Shown here piece by piece: positions 33,583 to 42,203 of a stretch of 64,000 bases of DNA. The DNA comes from Lysinibacillus xylanilyticus (GTDB lineage: Bacteria; Bacillota; Bacilli; Bacillales_A; Planococcaceae). How positions within the stretch are numbered: position 1 is the stretch's first letter; the number at the start of each line of letters is the position of its first letter. The position numbers and the translations under genes were made by a program. The DNA lies in contig NZ_MDDN01000007.1 in NCBI RefSeq assembly GCF_001708185.1, positions 87,002 to 151,001 of the forward strand. Reading direction: 5' to 3'. The notes under the pieces were generated by a model. It saw nothing but the letters and a program-made list of their open reading frames with translations. It did no database searches and was not told where the DNA came from.

Positions 33583-33643
33583 TCATATTGATCATACATT
33601 AAAAGAGAAATTCAAATCTTCGACACAAAGGAATAATTTCTGC

Positions 33644-33722
33644 TTTTTCTCAAAGTTTGTTCAATTTACAGAAAAATCTGATTTTGAAATTCTTATAGCT
33701 AATGCTATGGTATTCACATAAC
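33644..33722 (+). repeat. Recurrent promoter-like motif, copy 1
   Basis: One of five copies of an approximately 80-bp motif (others near 41716, 44600, 48035 and 48227). Shared blocks include TTTTCTCAA, GTTCAATTTA, TGATTTTGAAA and ATAGCTAATG followed by TATGGTATT. TTGAAA and TATGGT are 16 bp apart with an upstream TG, as in an extended sigma-A promoter. In this copy a coding frame is also open to a TAA at the end. Confidence 0.65.
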
Positions 33723-33823
33723 AATAGATAGTCAAAAAAGATGAAAAGGGGAAATCATCTATTTTAATAGAGCAAGTGAAAAAAACAAGCCTACATATAT
33801 TTATTTTGATTCTCAACAATTAA

Positions 33824-33885
33824 AAGGCTGGGCGACTTCTTGGGGATGCCCCTAGGAAAGCTCCCAGTCAGAACGGAAATCATGG
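33824..33885 (-). repeat. Degenerate Bacillales-type repeat
   Basis: On the minus strand it reads ATGATTTCCGTTCTGACTGG and ends TCGCCCAGCC, similar to the ends of the element at 3737-4126. It appears shortened and degenerate. It ends about 50 nt before the next gene. Confidence 0.5.
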
Positions 33886-33934
33886 TGATGAGCCTATTAT
33901 TGTGAAATAATTTATAAATCTAAAGGAGTTAAAA

Positions 33935-34198
33935 ATGAAGATAATAAAATTAGCAATCTATTTTATCATGATTGTTTTAGCTCTTATAATTACAGAACGT
34001 GGAATCATATATGTATTGATGTTAATTTCAAAACCTGGAATATATAATCCAGTAAACCCTTACCCACTATCTGAAATATCACCATTTGTGCAACATTCTA
34101 TCGCGGCGGTTATTGTGCTAGTAGCTCTTTGGATTACAAATAAAATAATGCATTTTTTCTCGTTTATAAAAACGAAATTAATAAAAAATCCTTCATAA
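33935..34198 (+). CDS. Small membrane protein of unknown function
   Basis: 87 aa with two hydrophobic segments (IIKLAIYFIMIVLALIITE and HSIAAVIVLVALWITNKIM) and a basic C-terminus. The ATG follows AAAGGAG. It is about 210 bp downstream of copy 1 of the recurrent promoter-like motif, which may drive it. No family recognised. Confidence 0.7.
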   Translation: MKIIKLAIYFIMIVLALIITERGIIYVLMLISKPGIYNPVNPYPLSEISPFVQHSIAAVIVLVALWITNKIMHFFSFIKTKLIKNPS

Positions 34199-34199
34199 C

Positions 34200-34232
34200 G
34201 AATGACCACCCGTCATGGAGTGGTCATTTTCA
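34200..34232 (+). terminator. Terminator after the 87-aa membrane protein
   Basis: AATGACCAC pairs with GTGGTCATT, followed by TTCATTT. It lies directly after the stop codon. Confidence 0.85.
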
Positions 34233-34290
34233 TTTCTTATTTAATTAACCATTTTATAGTGCATTTTTTTCTTCTGCCTAGGTCTATTAC

Positions 34291-34701
34291 TTAATGATCT
34301 TCAAGTGTAGTAACCTCTTCTAGCCATTCCGTCATTCTGCTCTTAGCATAATTCTGTTCAAATTCGTACCAATGGTTTTCGATGCCTAGTTCATTAATTT
34401 TTTCCTTAAAAAATCGAAAAGGCTTATTTCCGTTCAGTACGTTGATTAAATGAATCTTAATCGAATCTGATTGCTTTTTAGCAAAGCTGATCATGACATC
34501 ATACATTTCAGACGATGAAACGCTTGGAATCATCACTAAATCCGCAGCCACTTCCTCATCATCCCAATCAATCTCGGGCTCGCCAGTTAAAGCTTCTGGC
34601 GCATCCAAAAGCACTTCACCCGTTCGACAGTTTAATACATACGACATTTCCTCATCATTTCCATTTAAAAATACATCCGCAAGTTCATCTAGTAGTTTCA
34701 A
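34291..34701 (-). CDS. UPF0158-family protein
   Basis: 136-aa acidic cytoplasmic protein. The N-terminal SYVLNCRTGEVLLD, the central LVMIPSVSSSEMYDVMISF and NGNKPFRFFKEKINELG match the UPF0158 pattern. Function unknown; family members are widespread. The start is TTG at 34701, preceded by TGAGGTAAG. It is part of a minus-strand group with the next small gene but is separated from it by two hairpins. Confidence 0.8.
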   Translation of the reverse strand: MKLLDELADVFLNGNDEEMSYVLNCRTGEVLLDAPEALTGEPEIDWDDEEVAADLVMIPSVSSSEMYDVMISFAKKQSDSIKIHLINVLNGNKPFRFFKEKINELGIENHWYEFEQNYAKSRMTEWLEEVTTLEDH

Positions 34702-34747
34702 TTTTCTTACCTCATATAAGTACGATTCACATGTTCATATTACAAAA

Positions 34748-34777
34748 AATGCCCGCAACCATCAATGGTGGCTACGG
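34748..34777 (-). terminator. Second hairpin between the small genes
   Basis: GCCCGTAGCCACC pairs with GATGGTTGCGGGC, with two G-U type pairs, followed on the minus strand by ATTTTTTG. Together with the hairpin at 34811 it gives a tandem terminator. Confidence 0.8.
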
Positions 34778-34810
34778 GCTTCCATCTTAAGTTCAGTCAT
34801 AAACTGCATA

Positions 34811-34838
34811 AAAAAGAACCGAATAGATTCGATTCGGC
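34811..34838 (-). terminator. Terminator of the 97-aa gene
   Basis: CCGAATCGAATCTATTCGG is followed by TTCTTTTTT on the minus strand, 2 nt beyond the stop codon. Confidence 0.85.
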
Positions 34839-34840
34839 AT

Positions 34841-35134
34841 TTATTCATACATTCCTATACTGAGCTCCCTACAAAATGATTCTATCGTGTCACGCTCTTC
34901 CTTTGGCAATGCTTCGTACTCAACCAGATATTGTGCTGAAAGATCTTCTAGCTCCATATAACTGACTTCTCTTGTCAGGACGATCCCATTGATCTCATTA
35001 GCCAACTGGTTTGCAGTTGCAATATCCTTAAACGCAAAGGCCTGTTCTTCATCATCCGTAAATGTAAGAAAGTCAATTTTCCCCTCGTAATAACGATCAT
35101 CTACTTGCACTACGTAATATCTAATTGAATCCAT
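34841..35134 (-). CDS. 97-aa acidic hypothetical protein
   Basis: No recognised family. The N-terminus MDSIRYYVVQVDDRYYEGKI forms predicted beta strands, then helices rich in Glu (EDLSAQYLVEYEALPKEER). Cytoplasmic. The ATG follows AGGGGAGG. It ends in two strong hairpins. It lies 51 nt downstream of pdxK and could be co-transcribed. Confidence 0.75.
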   Translation of the reverse strand: MDSIRYYVVQVDDRYYEGKIDFLTFTDDEEQAFAFKDIATANQLANEINGIVLTREVSYMELEDLSAQYLVEYEALPKEERDTIESFCRELSIGMYE

Positions 35135-35185
35135 TATACACCTCCCCTATTTAGGATTTTACCTTTTCAAAGCAGTCCGAGATTT

Positions 35186-36037
35186 CTAAAGTAGCATTCG
35201 TAAAAACTTTTCAAAATTCACGCCTGCCTCGCGCGGAATTTGCTCCTTCGACGTTGCTTCAATCGAAGCGGCTAAAAACGCCTCCGCAAGCTTCATCGAT
35301 TCAACTAGATCCTGCCCGCGCATCATGCCACCCATAATAACTGATGCAAACAAATCACCTGTGCCTGAATAGCTCTCACCGTTATAATCGCGGATGCTAG
35401 AAAATGAACGATCTGCATCGACATACATATTGCCTACATAACGCTTGCTCGCATCTGTTGGCGGTGGATTCAATCCAGTAATAATGACATTCGCCCCAGT
35501 AGCCTGCTGTAGCTGATGGCCCGCTTCTTCTAGTGCCTGAAGATAATCTGAATCTTCTTGATAGCTCTGTAGCTTCTCATACGACAAACCTGTAAGCAAA
35601 CAGCACTCTGTAATATTTGGCGTAATAATGTCAGCACATTTCACTAGCTCTTTCATACGATCAAGCAACTCGCCCGTAAACATTTTATACACTTCGCCCA
35701 AATCGCCCATCACCGGATCGACAAGCAGCGTTGTGTTACTCGAATGAAACACGCTTAAAAATCGAAAGATATTATCGATTTGCTCTTTTCCTGTCACAAA
35801 ACCTGTATGAATACCATCAAAGGTAGTACCTAGCTTGCTCCACTCATCCACAAAGTAATCCATTTTTGACGTTAAATCCTCACAATAAAAGCTTGAATAC
35901 CCTGTTTGCGCCGTTAAAATCGCAGTTGGCAATGGCACAGCCTGAACCCCCATCACCGACAGCACAGGCATCGCAGCTGTTAACGAGCACTTCCCAAAGG
36001 ATGACATATCTTGAATTACAGCAACTTTTTTCATCAT
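35186..36037 (-). CDS. Pyridoxal/pyridoxamine kinase
   Basis: 283-aa ribokinase-superfamily vitamin B6 kinase making pyridoxal 5'-phosphate. The substrate-binding N-terminus VIQDMSSFGKCSLTAAMPVL, the LLVDPVMGD stretch and the C-terminal anion hole YSGTGDLFAS with the catalytic aspartate are visible. ATG at 36037 (or the adjacent 36034) follows GGTGGAG. It is divergent from an ECF S-component, suggesting B6 salvage. It could be named pdxK or pdxY. Confidence 0.9.
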   Translation of the reverse strand: MMKKVAVIQDMSSFGKCSLTAAMPVLSVMGVQAVPLPTAILTAQTGYSSFYCEDLTSKMDYFVDEWSKLGTTFDGIHTGFVTGKEQIDNIFRFLSVFHSSNTTLLVDPVMGDLGEVYKMFTGELLDRMKELVKCADIITPNITECCLLTGLSYEKLQSYQEDSDYLQALEEAGHQLQQATGANVIITGLNPPPTDASKRYVGNMYVDADRSFSSIRDYNGESYSGTGDLFASVIMGGMMRGQDLVESMKLAEAFLAASIEATSKEQIPREAGVNFEKFLRMLL

Positions 36038-36234
36038 ACTCTCCACCTATATCCTGTATGTACTCACTTCATCGTATCATAATTAGAAAGATGCGAAAAT
36101 GCACACAACTTAAATTCGAGAGATGGACAATAATCTGACCTTTAATAATTTTATCAAATTGACACTTTTACCATAGTCAGTCCTTTGTTAAAGTTAAAAT
36201 TATCAAAAATTTCATCTTAGTGAGGAAGATACAG

Positions 36235-36786
36235 ATGCAAAATATACAAGGGCAAAGCTATACAAGAACACGCACAAAAACATTTGATTTAGTAATCACA
36301 TCAATTTTAGCAGCACTTGTTTTTGTCGCAACAGCGTTCATCAATCTTAAGCTACCATTCGGGCAAGGTGGACTTATTCACTTAGGGACATCTATGCTTT
36401 TCATCTCAGCGATCTTATTTGGTCCTAAAAAAGGAGCACTTGCTGGGGCAATAGGGATGGGCTTATTCGATATTACAGGTGGTTGGTTAATTTGGGCGCC
36501 AACTACAATTATCTCCCGTGCATTACAAGGTGCCATCGTTGGGAAAATCGCTTGGTCTAAAGGTCATAAAGGCGACAACGTTGGATTAAACATTTTAGCA
36601 GCAGTTGTTTCAATGCCCGTGATGATTGCGGTCTACTATATCGGGCAAGCAATTATGTTCAAAAGCTGGATTGCCCCTATGGCATCCATTCCAGGAGACG
36701 TCATCCAAAACGTTGTCGGTTTACTGATCGCAATTCCAGTATGTATCGTGCTGAAAAAAACACCATATTTCAAAAAGAATTTTTAA
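36235..36786 (+). CDS. ECF transporter S component, probable vitamin B6 uptake
   Basis: 183-aa membrane protein with about six helices, typical of S components (LVITSILAALVFVATAFINL, SMLFISAILFGPKKGALAGA and MGLFDITGGWLIWAPTTIIS). S components bind a vitamin and pair with a shared EcfAAT module. The divergent B6 kinase suggests pyridoxine or a related pyrimidine as substrate (PdxU-like). ATG at 36235 follows GAGGAAG. The shared upstream region probably holds both promoters. Substrate is an inference. Confidence 0.8.
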   Translation: MQNIQGQSYTRTRTKTFDLVITSILAALVFVATAFINLKLPFGQGGLIHLGTSMLFISAILFGPKKGALAGAIGMGLFDITGGWLIWAPTTIISRALQGAIVGKIAWSKGHKGDNVGLNILAAVVSMPVMIAVYYIGQAIMFKSWIAPMASIPGDVIQNVVGLLIAIPVCIVLKKTPYFKKNF

Positions 36787-36964
36787 CTTCTTTCAAAAGA
36801 AGTTAAAGCCTCCGGCGGATGTCACTGAAATCGGAAAGGAGTTCATAAAGGATGTTAGCCTAAAATCATCGCATCCATGCGATAACGGCTAACTGACCTG
36901 CATCACGCAGGCCTAAGCACAAAGCCGATCCCGGACGCAATTATGCCGAGGCACAATTGATTAC
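36780..36964 (+). repeat. Dispersed modular repeat, copy C (middle form)
   Basis: About 185 bp, sense orientation plus. It begins TTAACTTCTTTC at the ECF gene stop codon and ends GGCACAATTGAT. Stems seen: ATCGG/CCGAT, GTTAGCC/GGCTAAC enclosing ATCGCAT/ATGCGAT, CCTGC/GCAGG and the end hairpin TTATGCC/GGCA. It matches copy B at most positions and lacks B's first modules. It separates the gene from its terminator. Confidence 0.85.
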
Positions 36965-36973
36965 TACAAAATT

Positions 36974-37022
36974 AACACGCCATCTTGCTATTTTACCATT
37001 AGCATAGATGGCGTGTTTTTAT
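36974..37022 (+). terminator. Terminator beyond copy C
   Basis: AACACGCCATCT pairs with AGATGGCGTGTT, then TTTT. It is 188 nt after the ECF gene stop, beyond the repeat, as if the repeat had been inserted between gene and terminator. Confidence 0.88.
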
Positions 37023-37225
37023 CATTTTCTAAAATTTTGGACATAGGGATGTAGCGATTACTTACATGAAACTTTTCTCGATATCGAAAAAACCTTCGAA
37101 TCTACTCAAATATCATATGTATTCTCACCTTGTCCGACTGAATAATTTTAGTTTTGGGGAGATTTAAAACTTCAAATGACAATAATGTACGCTTTTTTAC
37201 ATACGATATGGTGGAGGTGAAAAAA

Positions 37226-37666
37226 ATGCCAAGAGCAAAATATCGAGATGCAGACGTTGACTTAATGGCAAGGATGATGAGAGCCGAAGCTGAAGGTGAA
37301 GGAAACCAAGGAATGTTATATGTTGGAAATGTCATTGTGAATCGTCTTGTATCAAATTGTTTAGACTTTAAAGATTTAAGAACAGTAGAAGATGTTATTT
37401 ATCAGGTACAAGGAGGAAATTATTCGTTTGAGGCTGTTCAAAAAGGGAATTTATTTTACCAAAGGGCGAGATCTTCTGAAAAAAGATTAGCAAAAATGAA
37501 TTTGGATTATTGGAGACAACATCCAGCAAAATTCGCACTTTGGTACTTCAACCCATATGCCCCATGTCCTCCAACATGGTATGGTCAACCATTTACTGGT
37601 CAATTTAAAAATCATTGCTTCTATGAACCCGCACCTGATACATGTGAAGGTGTTTATATCGACTAG
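37226..37666 (+). CDS. cwlJ: Spore cortex-lytic hydrolase CwlJ
   Basis: 146-aa SleB/CwlJ-fold cell-wall hydrolase that degrades spore cortex during germination. The protein matches the CwlJ pattern: DVDLMARMMRAEAEGEGNQG with the catalytic glutamate, GNVIVNRLVSNC, FYQRARSSEK, and FKNHCFYEPAPDTCE. No signal peptide, as for CwlJ, which is made in the mother cell. ATG at 37226 follows GGAGGTG. The usual partner gerQ is not adjacent, so GerQ would have to be elsewhere. Confidence 0.93.
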   Translation: MPRAKYRDADVDLMARMMRAEAEGEGNQGMLYVGNVIVNRLVSNCLDFKDLRTVEDVIYQVQGGNYSFEAVQKGNLFYQRARSSEKRLAKMNLDYWRQHPAKFALWYFNPYAPCPPTWYGQPFTGQFKNHCFYEPAPDTCEGVYID

Positions 37667-37764
37667 GTAGCTATTATGCGTTTTGGTGCTGCGAATACAA
37701 TATTATTAGTTGCAGGTACTTATAGCCAACAAAATTTATTCGATGTCATTCTACCAAGGTAACA

Positions 37765-37816
37765 CTTATTTTTTGTATTTATATATTGACATTGAACGTT
37801 CTTAATTCAAAAAGCA
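37765..37816 (+). pseudogene. Remnant of a YesK-like gene 3' end
   Basis: TTTATATATTGACATTGAAC matches the last coding part of the YesK-like gene at 31008-31268 with one change, then decays. Only about 45-50 bp are recognisable. It suggests a duplicated segment lost here. Confidence 0.5.
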
Positions 37817-37838
37817 TTAAAAATTATTTAGACATAAC

Positions 37839-37873
37839 AATCCCCCTGTTCGTTCAAAACAGGGGGATTATAT
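37839..37873 (-). terminator. Terminator of the LPXTG adhesin gene
   Basis: AATCCCCCTGTT pairs with AACAGGGGGATT just beyond the stop codon; the tail is AT-rich in both directions. Confidence 0.85.
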
Positions 37874-37874
37874 T

Positions 37875-40800
37875 TTAAATTTCTCTTCTACTACGTCGTA
37901 ATAACAAGTATGCTAGCGCTACTAAAATCAAACCGAGTACTTGGTATAGGGTTGTATTACTTTCCCCTGTTTGAGGTAAGCGTTTCGCTTGATTTGGCGT
38001 ATCTTGATCATTTTTGTCAACTTTTTGATTTTGAACTACGTTGTTAGCGTGCTCCTTTGATGACATTTCTACTACATTACGCTCATTTTGTGAGTCACTT
38101 GGTTTTTCACTAAGTTCCACCGATGTTTCCGATTTCTCTTGAGTCTTTGGTTCCTCTACCACATTACCCTCATTTTTCGGGTCTTTTGGTTCTTCACTTG
38201 GTTCCACCGGTTTTTCTGGTGTTGTTGGTTTTTCATTTGGCCCCATCGGTTTTTCTGGTGTTGTTGGTTTTTCATTTGGCTCCACCGGTTTTTCTGGTGT
38301 TGTTGGTTTTTCATTTGGCCCCATCGGTTTTTCTGGTGTTGTCGGTTTTTCACTTGGCCCCACCGGTTTTTCTGATGTTGTTGGTTTTTCACTTGGCCCC
38401 ACCGGTTTTTCTGGTGTTGTCGGTTTTTCACTTGGCCCCACCGGTTTTTCTGGTGTTGTCGGCTTTTCACTTGGTTCCACAGGTTTTTCTGGTGTTGTCG
38501 GCTTTTCACTTGGTTCCACAGGTTTTTCTGGTGTTGTCGGCTTTGCTGGTTCAGCTTGATTCACTACTTTTAACTGAATAACAGATTCTTTGTCTACCAA
38601 ACTAACTTCAAAGTCGATTGGTTTTGCATCCAGCTGATAACCTTTTGGTGCTTTTGTTTCCACAAACGCATATTTACCCGGAAGTAAATTATCTACTTTA
38701 ATTTGACCGTCCTTATCTGTTACTAATTTTATTACTACTTCTTTACCCTCTTGATTAATGAGTTTGAATTCTGCATCAGGTAATACTGGACCTTGCTCAT
38801 CTTTAGCATGCTTTGTCAATACTACCGTTGTCTTGTTATAGGAATTTTCTACTGTTACTTGAACATCTTCTTTTTGATCGTTTTCAATTGTAAATTCCAT
38901 TTTTTCATGTAAAGGTTTATATCCATATAACGCTTTTGTTTCCACAAACGCATATTTGCCGGGAAGTAGATTGTTAACTTTAATTTGACCGTCTTTATCA
39001 GTTACTAATTTTTCTGCAATAACTTTGCCTTCATCGTTAATTAACGTAAATTCAACGCCCTCTAATTTATCTTTAGTATCAGCATTTATTTTCGTTAAAA
39101 CAATCGATCCTTTAGGGATTTTTGTATTTACAATATTATAACCTTCAACTTTTGACTCATATCCCGCTACTGGTTGCTCTTTCACAGCATATTTGATTTC
39201 TTTACCGTCTACAGTGTATTGGTCTAAGTTTTCAAAGCTATACTTCCAACCATTTTCTGCTGTTACTGTTTTTGTAGCAATAACCTGTCCATCTTTGAGT
39301 AAATCTACTTTGATTTCGGAAGGGCGATCTTGTTCACGATCGTTGCTCCAAGTTTTCGTTCCTTCAATCGAGGTTTTTTTCAAACTGTTAGCAATTGGTA
39401 ATTCAATACCTTTTGCAGCATCCGTTTCCATTGTAAATGGAATTTTCATACTTGCATCAAATGTTACGTATTCAGGAGCTGATACTTCTTGTACATAGTA
39501 GTCACCAGCCTTCAAGTCTGGTACTTCTACAATTCCTTTGTCATCCGTTTTATACTGATCGCCAATTTGTTGCCCATTTGATGAAAAAACTTTAAATTGA
39601 ACATTTGGAATGACTTGTTCTTTATGACCATCTATATGTTTCAGTATTCTTAATGTACCTTTGGCTGGTAAATCTCCTATAGCCCCACCATTGGCTGAAA
39701 TATTTTTTACTTGAGCTACATTTTTCTCATGTACTTCCTTTTGGTTGGAAACTTTGTAAGTCAAATCATATTCATTCTTAAAATATTCTTCATTTAACCC
39801 TTCAGCTGTAATAGTTGTTTCATAACCTACAGTGAACTCTGAAAAACTTGCATACTCACTATAAATCACTACATTAAATGAATTATCATCCGTAAAACTT
39901 ACAGATCCATATCCTTTACTTTCAAACTCTTCTAGTGTCAACCGCTGATTGCCTAGTTGGCCACTTGTGTTGATATAGAAACTATCTTTCTGTATTTGTT
40001 GACCGCCTTTTGAAGAATCTTGTAAAACGATATCACTTTCAAGGGATTCCTTCTTACCGTTGAAGACTAGAAACCACCGAACTTCATCAGCATTTTCTGG
40101 TATAATATCGCCTGCTTTATAGAAAAAGATTCTTGAACCATCACTAGTTGGGTGAGTAACTGTTACAGCTTGTGCACTTAAATCTGTTCCAAAGCTCGTA
40201 TTAACCGTTTTTGTAACTCCATATTGTACATTCGTCGCCATTATAGTGAAATTAAAGTAACCTTTTATATTTTCACGTTGATCTACTTTACTATTGAACG
40301 TACATACAACTTGTTCGTTAGTCACATTACATGAACCGTAATCATCTAGAGGAATATTCTTATTAAAACCTCTTAATTCAGGTGGTAATGTCATTGTAAG
40401 TGTATCGCCTGATTTTAATTTCAGACCAGTCTTTTCACTAAATGTTACAGAGACTCCTGTTTGTTCACCATATAATAAATCTGTTTTAGTAATTTGCACA
40501 CTATCGAGAAGTCCTGTATTGCTGTGTTCTCGTGCTTTTTCTACAGGAGGTGTATTTGTTTGAGTTTGTTCGGGTTTTACTGCGTTACTATCTTCTACGA
40601 CAGTTTTAGATTCTTCTACAAGAGTACTTGACTTGTCTGTAGGAGCATTGGAGTTGTCTGTTTGAGTGCTTGAGTTATCTATAGGAGCACTTGGACTGTC
40701 TATTTGAGTGCTTGAGTTGTCTATAGGAGCACTTGGATTTTCTGTTAGAGTACTTGAGTTGTCTATAGGGGCACTTGGATTTTCTACTTGTTTAGGCGAA

Positions 40801-41015
40801 ACAACGCTGTTATCTTTTTCTATTGCCCCATCACTTACACCAGCGCCTTCAATAGCATTCGCTCCGTTTCCTTCTACTGCTGGTGCTTCTTTTGTTTCAG
40901 TTGTTCCTGTTGCTCCAATATTAGCATCCGCTTCAATCGCAAACGCTGAGATTGGTGATAGTACTGTTTGTAAGACGATCAGCAATAAGATTGCTACTAT
41001 GTTTAATTTTTTCAT
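37875..41015 (-). CDS. LPXTG-anchored Cna-B repeat surface adhesin
   Basis: 1046-aa cell-wall-anchored protein. Signal peptide MKKLNIVAILLLIVLQTV to about FAIEA. Residues about 60-140 are degenerate 14-residue Ser/Asn-rich repeats (SAPIDNSST). Then come a Cna-like collagen-adhesin region, about four Cna-B (SpaA) domains (LRILKHIDGHKEQ, IEGTKTWSNDR, VLTKINADTKD, VLTKHAKDEQG), nine 13-residue PTTPEKPVEPSEK-type wall-spanning repeats, and LPQTG with a hydrophobic tail and RRSRRE. Cna-B domains often hold isopeptide bonds. ATG at 41015 follows AGAAAGGAG. A sortase would anchor it; none is in view. Confidence 0.93.
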   Translation of the reverse strand: MKKLNIVAILLLIVLQTVLSPISAFAIEADANIGATGTTETKEAPAVEGNGANAIEGAGVSDGAIEKDNSVVSPKQVENPSAPIDNSSTLTENPSAPIDNSSTQIDSPSAPIDNSSTQTDNSNAPTDKSSTLVEESKTVVEDSNAVKPEQTQTNTPPVEKAREHSNTGLLDSVQITKTDLLYGEQTGVSVTFSEKTGLKLKSGDTLTMTLPPELRGFNKNIPLDDYGSCNVTNEQVVCTFNSKVDQRENIKGYFNFTIMATNVQYGVTKTVNTSFGTDLSAQAVTVTHPTSDGSRIFFYKAGDIIPENADEVRWFLVFNGKKESLESDIVLQDSSKGGQQIQKDSFYINTSGQLGNQRLTLEEFESKGYGSVSFTDDNSFNVVIYSEYASFSEFTVGYETTITAEGLNEEYFKNEYDLTYKVSNQKEVHEKNVAQVKNISANGGAIGDLPAKGTLRILKHIDGHKEQVIPNVQFKVFSSNGQQIGDQYKTDDKGIVEVPDLKAGDYYVQEVSAPEYVTFDASMKIPFTMETDAAKGIELPIANSLKKTSIEGTKTWSNDREQDRPSEIKVDLLKDGQVIATKTVTAENGWKYSFENLDQYTVDGKEIKYAVKEQPVAGYESKVEGYNIVNTKIPKGSIVLTKINADTKDKLEGVEFTLINDEGKVIAEKLVTDKDGQIKVNNLLPGKYAFVETKALYGYKPLHEKMEFTIENDQKEDVQVTVENSYNKTTVVLTKHAKDEQGPVLPDAEFKLINQEGKEVVIKLVTDKDGQIKVDNLLPGKYAFVETKAPKGYQLDAKPIDFEVSLVDKESVIQLKVVNQAEPAKPTTPEKPVEPSEKPTTPEKPVEPSEKPTTPEKPVGPSEKPTTPEKPVGPSEKPTTSEKPVGPSEKPTTPEKPMGPNEKPTTPEKPVEPNEKPTTPEKPMGPNEKPTTPEKPVEPSEEPKDPKNEGNVVEEPKTQEKSETSVELSEKPSDSQNERNVVEMSSKEHANNVVQNQKVDKNDQDTPNQAKRLPQTGESNTTLYQVLGLILVALAYLLLRRSRREI
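38192..38550 (-). repeat. 39-bp coding repeats (nine copies)
   Basis: Nine near-identical 39-bp units encode PTTPEKP(V/M)(E/G)P(S/N)EK. They lie in the wall-spanning region of the adhesin. Copy number is likely to vary between strains. Open frames on the other strand here are artefacts of the repeat. Confidence 0.9.
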
Positions 41016-41611
41016 GTTTTTCTCCTTTCTAAATCCTGAGAGATACCTATTGGTGTTTGCTGACAACTTAATGTCGGAAGAATGTCACAAACAATAAGTT
41101 GGTACCTCTATCCTTCCATTCACTTCTTGTCATAAATGAATACATTGCTAATAAATTCTTCAAAGCATAGGACAAAATCGCATGTATAGGTCCTATTTTC
41201 ACCTCTCCTCAAATAATGAATCTCACTTTATAATCATTACAAAGTAGGTCGCTGAACAAATACTAAATGATTCCAGACTTTTTGTCTACATAAATTTTAA
41301 AAAATTCTCCATTTTTTTTATTTATCTTTAAGAAGCAAAGAAAAAACAGTAAAAATTTACTTACGATGAGTATTTTTTTATTATTTTTTATTATAAATAT
41401 AATAAAAATCCACTAAACAACTCTTGCTTCAAAAACATTTTATTTAAATAGGAAATGATATTATATTGAGAAAATATTAGTTGAATTGATATTCACAATA
41501 AGTAATTATCATGCATGGCGGGATACAATAAATGTAAAAAAACGTCCATATATAAAACCACATATTTAACTGTGCTAAAGTCACAGAAATGCGTGGTCTC
41601 GTTATTCACTA
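41016..41611. other. Adhesin upstream region, no gene seen
   Basis: About 600 bp of AT-rich sequence, holding the adhesin promoter and perhaps decayed genes. A hairpin-like pair CCACATATTT/AAATGCGTGG is at about 41560-41600. No riboswitch or open gene was recognised. Confidence 0.4.
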
Positions 41612-41700
41612 TTCTTCAATTAAACCCATTGGCATGGCTTTCATAAATTCTCTCACTTCACGAATACTAGGGAATTTACTTTCTACGAAGTCCATCCTAA
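41612..41700 (-). pseudogene. 3' fragment copy of the 488-aa gene
   Basis: About 85 bp matches the last codons of the gene at 42814-44280 (ATTCTTCAATTAAACCCATT and GGCATGGCTTTCATAAATTC in common), then diverges. It is a short duplicated and truncated piece. Confidence 0.75.
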
Positions 41701-41715
41701 TAGTATTTTTTCTGA

Positions 41716-41795
41716 TTTTTCTCAACTTTCGTTTAATTTATAACAAAAATTGATTTTGTAATATTTTTAGCTACTGATATGCTTATAATATCCCG
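41716..41795 (+). repeat. Recurrent promoter-like motif, copy 2
   Basis: TTTTTCTCAACTTTCGTTTA and TGATTTTGTAATATTTTTAG match the other copies, ending TATCCCGGGG. It precedes a broken gene by about 30 nt. Confidence 0.65.
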
Positions 41796-41826
41796 GGGAA
41801 AGTAAAGAAGAGAAAGTTTTTCATTT

Positions 41827-42188
41827 GTGTTTTCGATTAAGATTTATCTCCTTGTAGATAAAAAAGAGAAATTTCTAATGACTTTATCGTTTAGCATCCA
41901 GGTTGGAGCGAATACCAATACAATATCTCGTATTATTTCTTTAGCAAAGATCCTATGTCATGTAGTGCACGTGTTGGATATGGACCTATTTCTGTTACGA
42001 AAGCAGGATCTAATGGGCAAACTATTAAGGCTGATCCAAAAAAATGGACAAGACCGGGTGTTTATGGAAATGTAGGTGTGACTAAATACAATGTGGAGAA
42101 ATAGAATGGAGCAGGAATATACACTGGTTCCACGACAAAATATATAAGCAATGCATCAAGTACGTATGTTAAGAGTAGAAATAAATAG
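41827..42188 (+). pseudogene. Broken gene for a small secreted-like protein
   Basis: A frame open from 41895 encodes HPGWSEYQYNISYYFFSKDP through TRPGVYGNVGVTKYNVEK, a TAG, then in the same frame NGAGIYTGSTTKYISNASST and a final TAG. The first part (41827-41894) is in another frame. So there is one frameshift and one nonsense codon. The Gly/Tyr/Ser-rich C-terminus recalls small secreted bacteriocin-like proteins, but this is not established. Confidence 0.55.
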
Positions 42189-42203
42189 AGAGTAGTATGC
42201 TGT

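Noticed and set aside
37200..37207. CATACGAT as a sigma-E -10 box for cwlJ
   Set aside because: It is too close to the start codon; transcription would begin inside the ribosome binding site.
38192..38550. CRISPR-like array
   Set aside because: Units are directly adjacent with no spacers and encode an in-frame peptide repeat.
38123..38581. Long frames on both strands through the adhesin repeat region, looking like leucine/phenylalanine-rich proteins
   Set aside because: They are artefacts of the 39-bp coding repeat; no ribosome binding site and the real frame is the LPXTG protein.
41036..41260. Riboswitch (c-di-GMP type) in the adhesin leader
   Set aside because: The GC-rich conserved core of known classes is absent.
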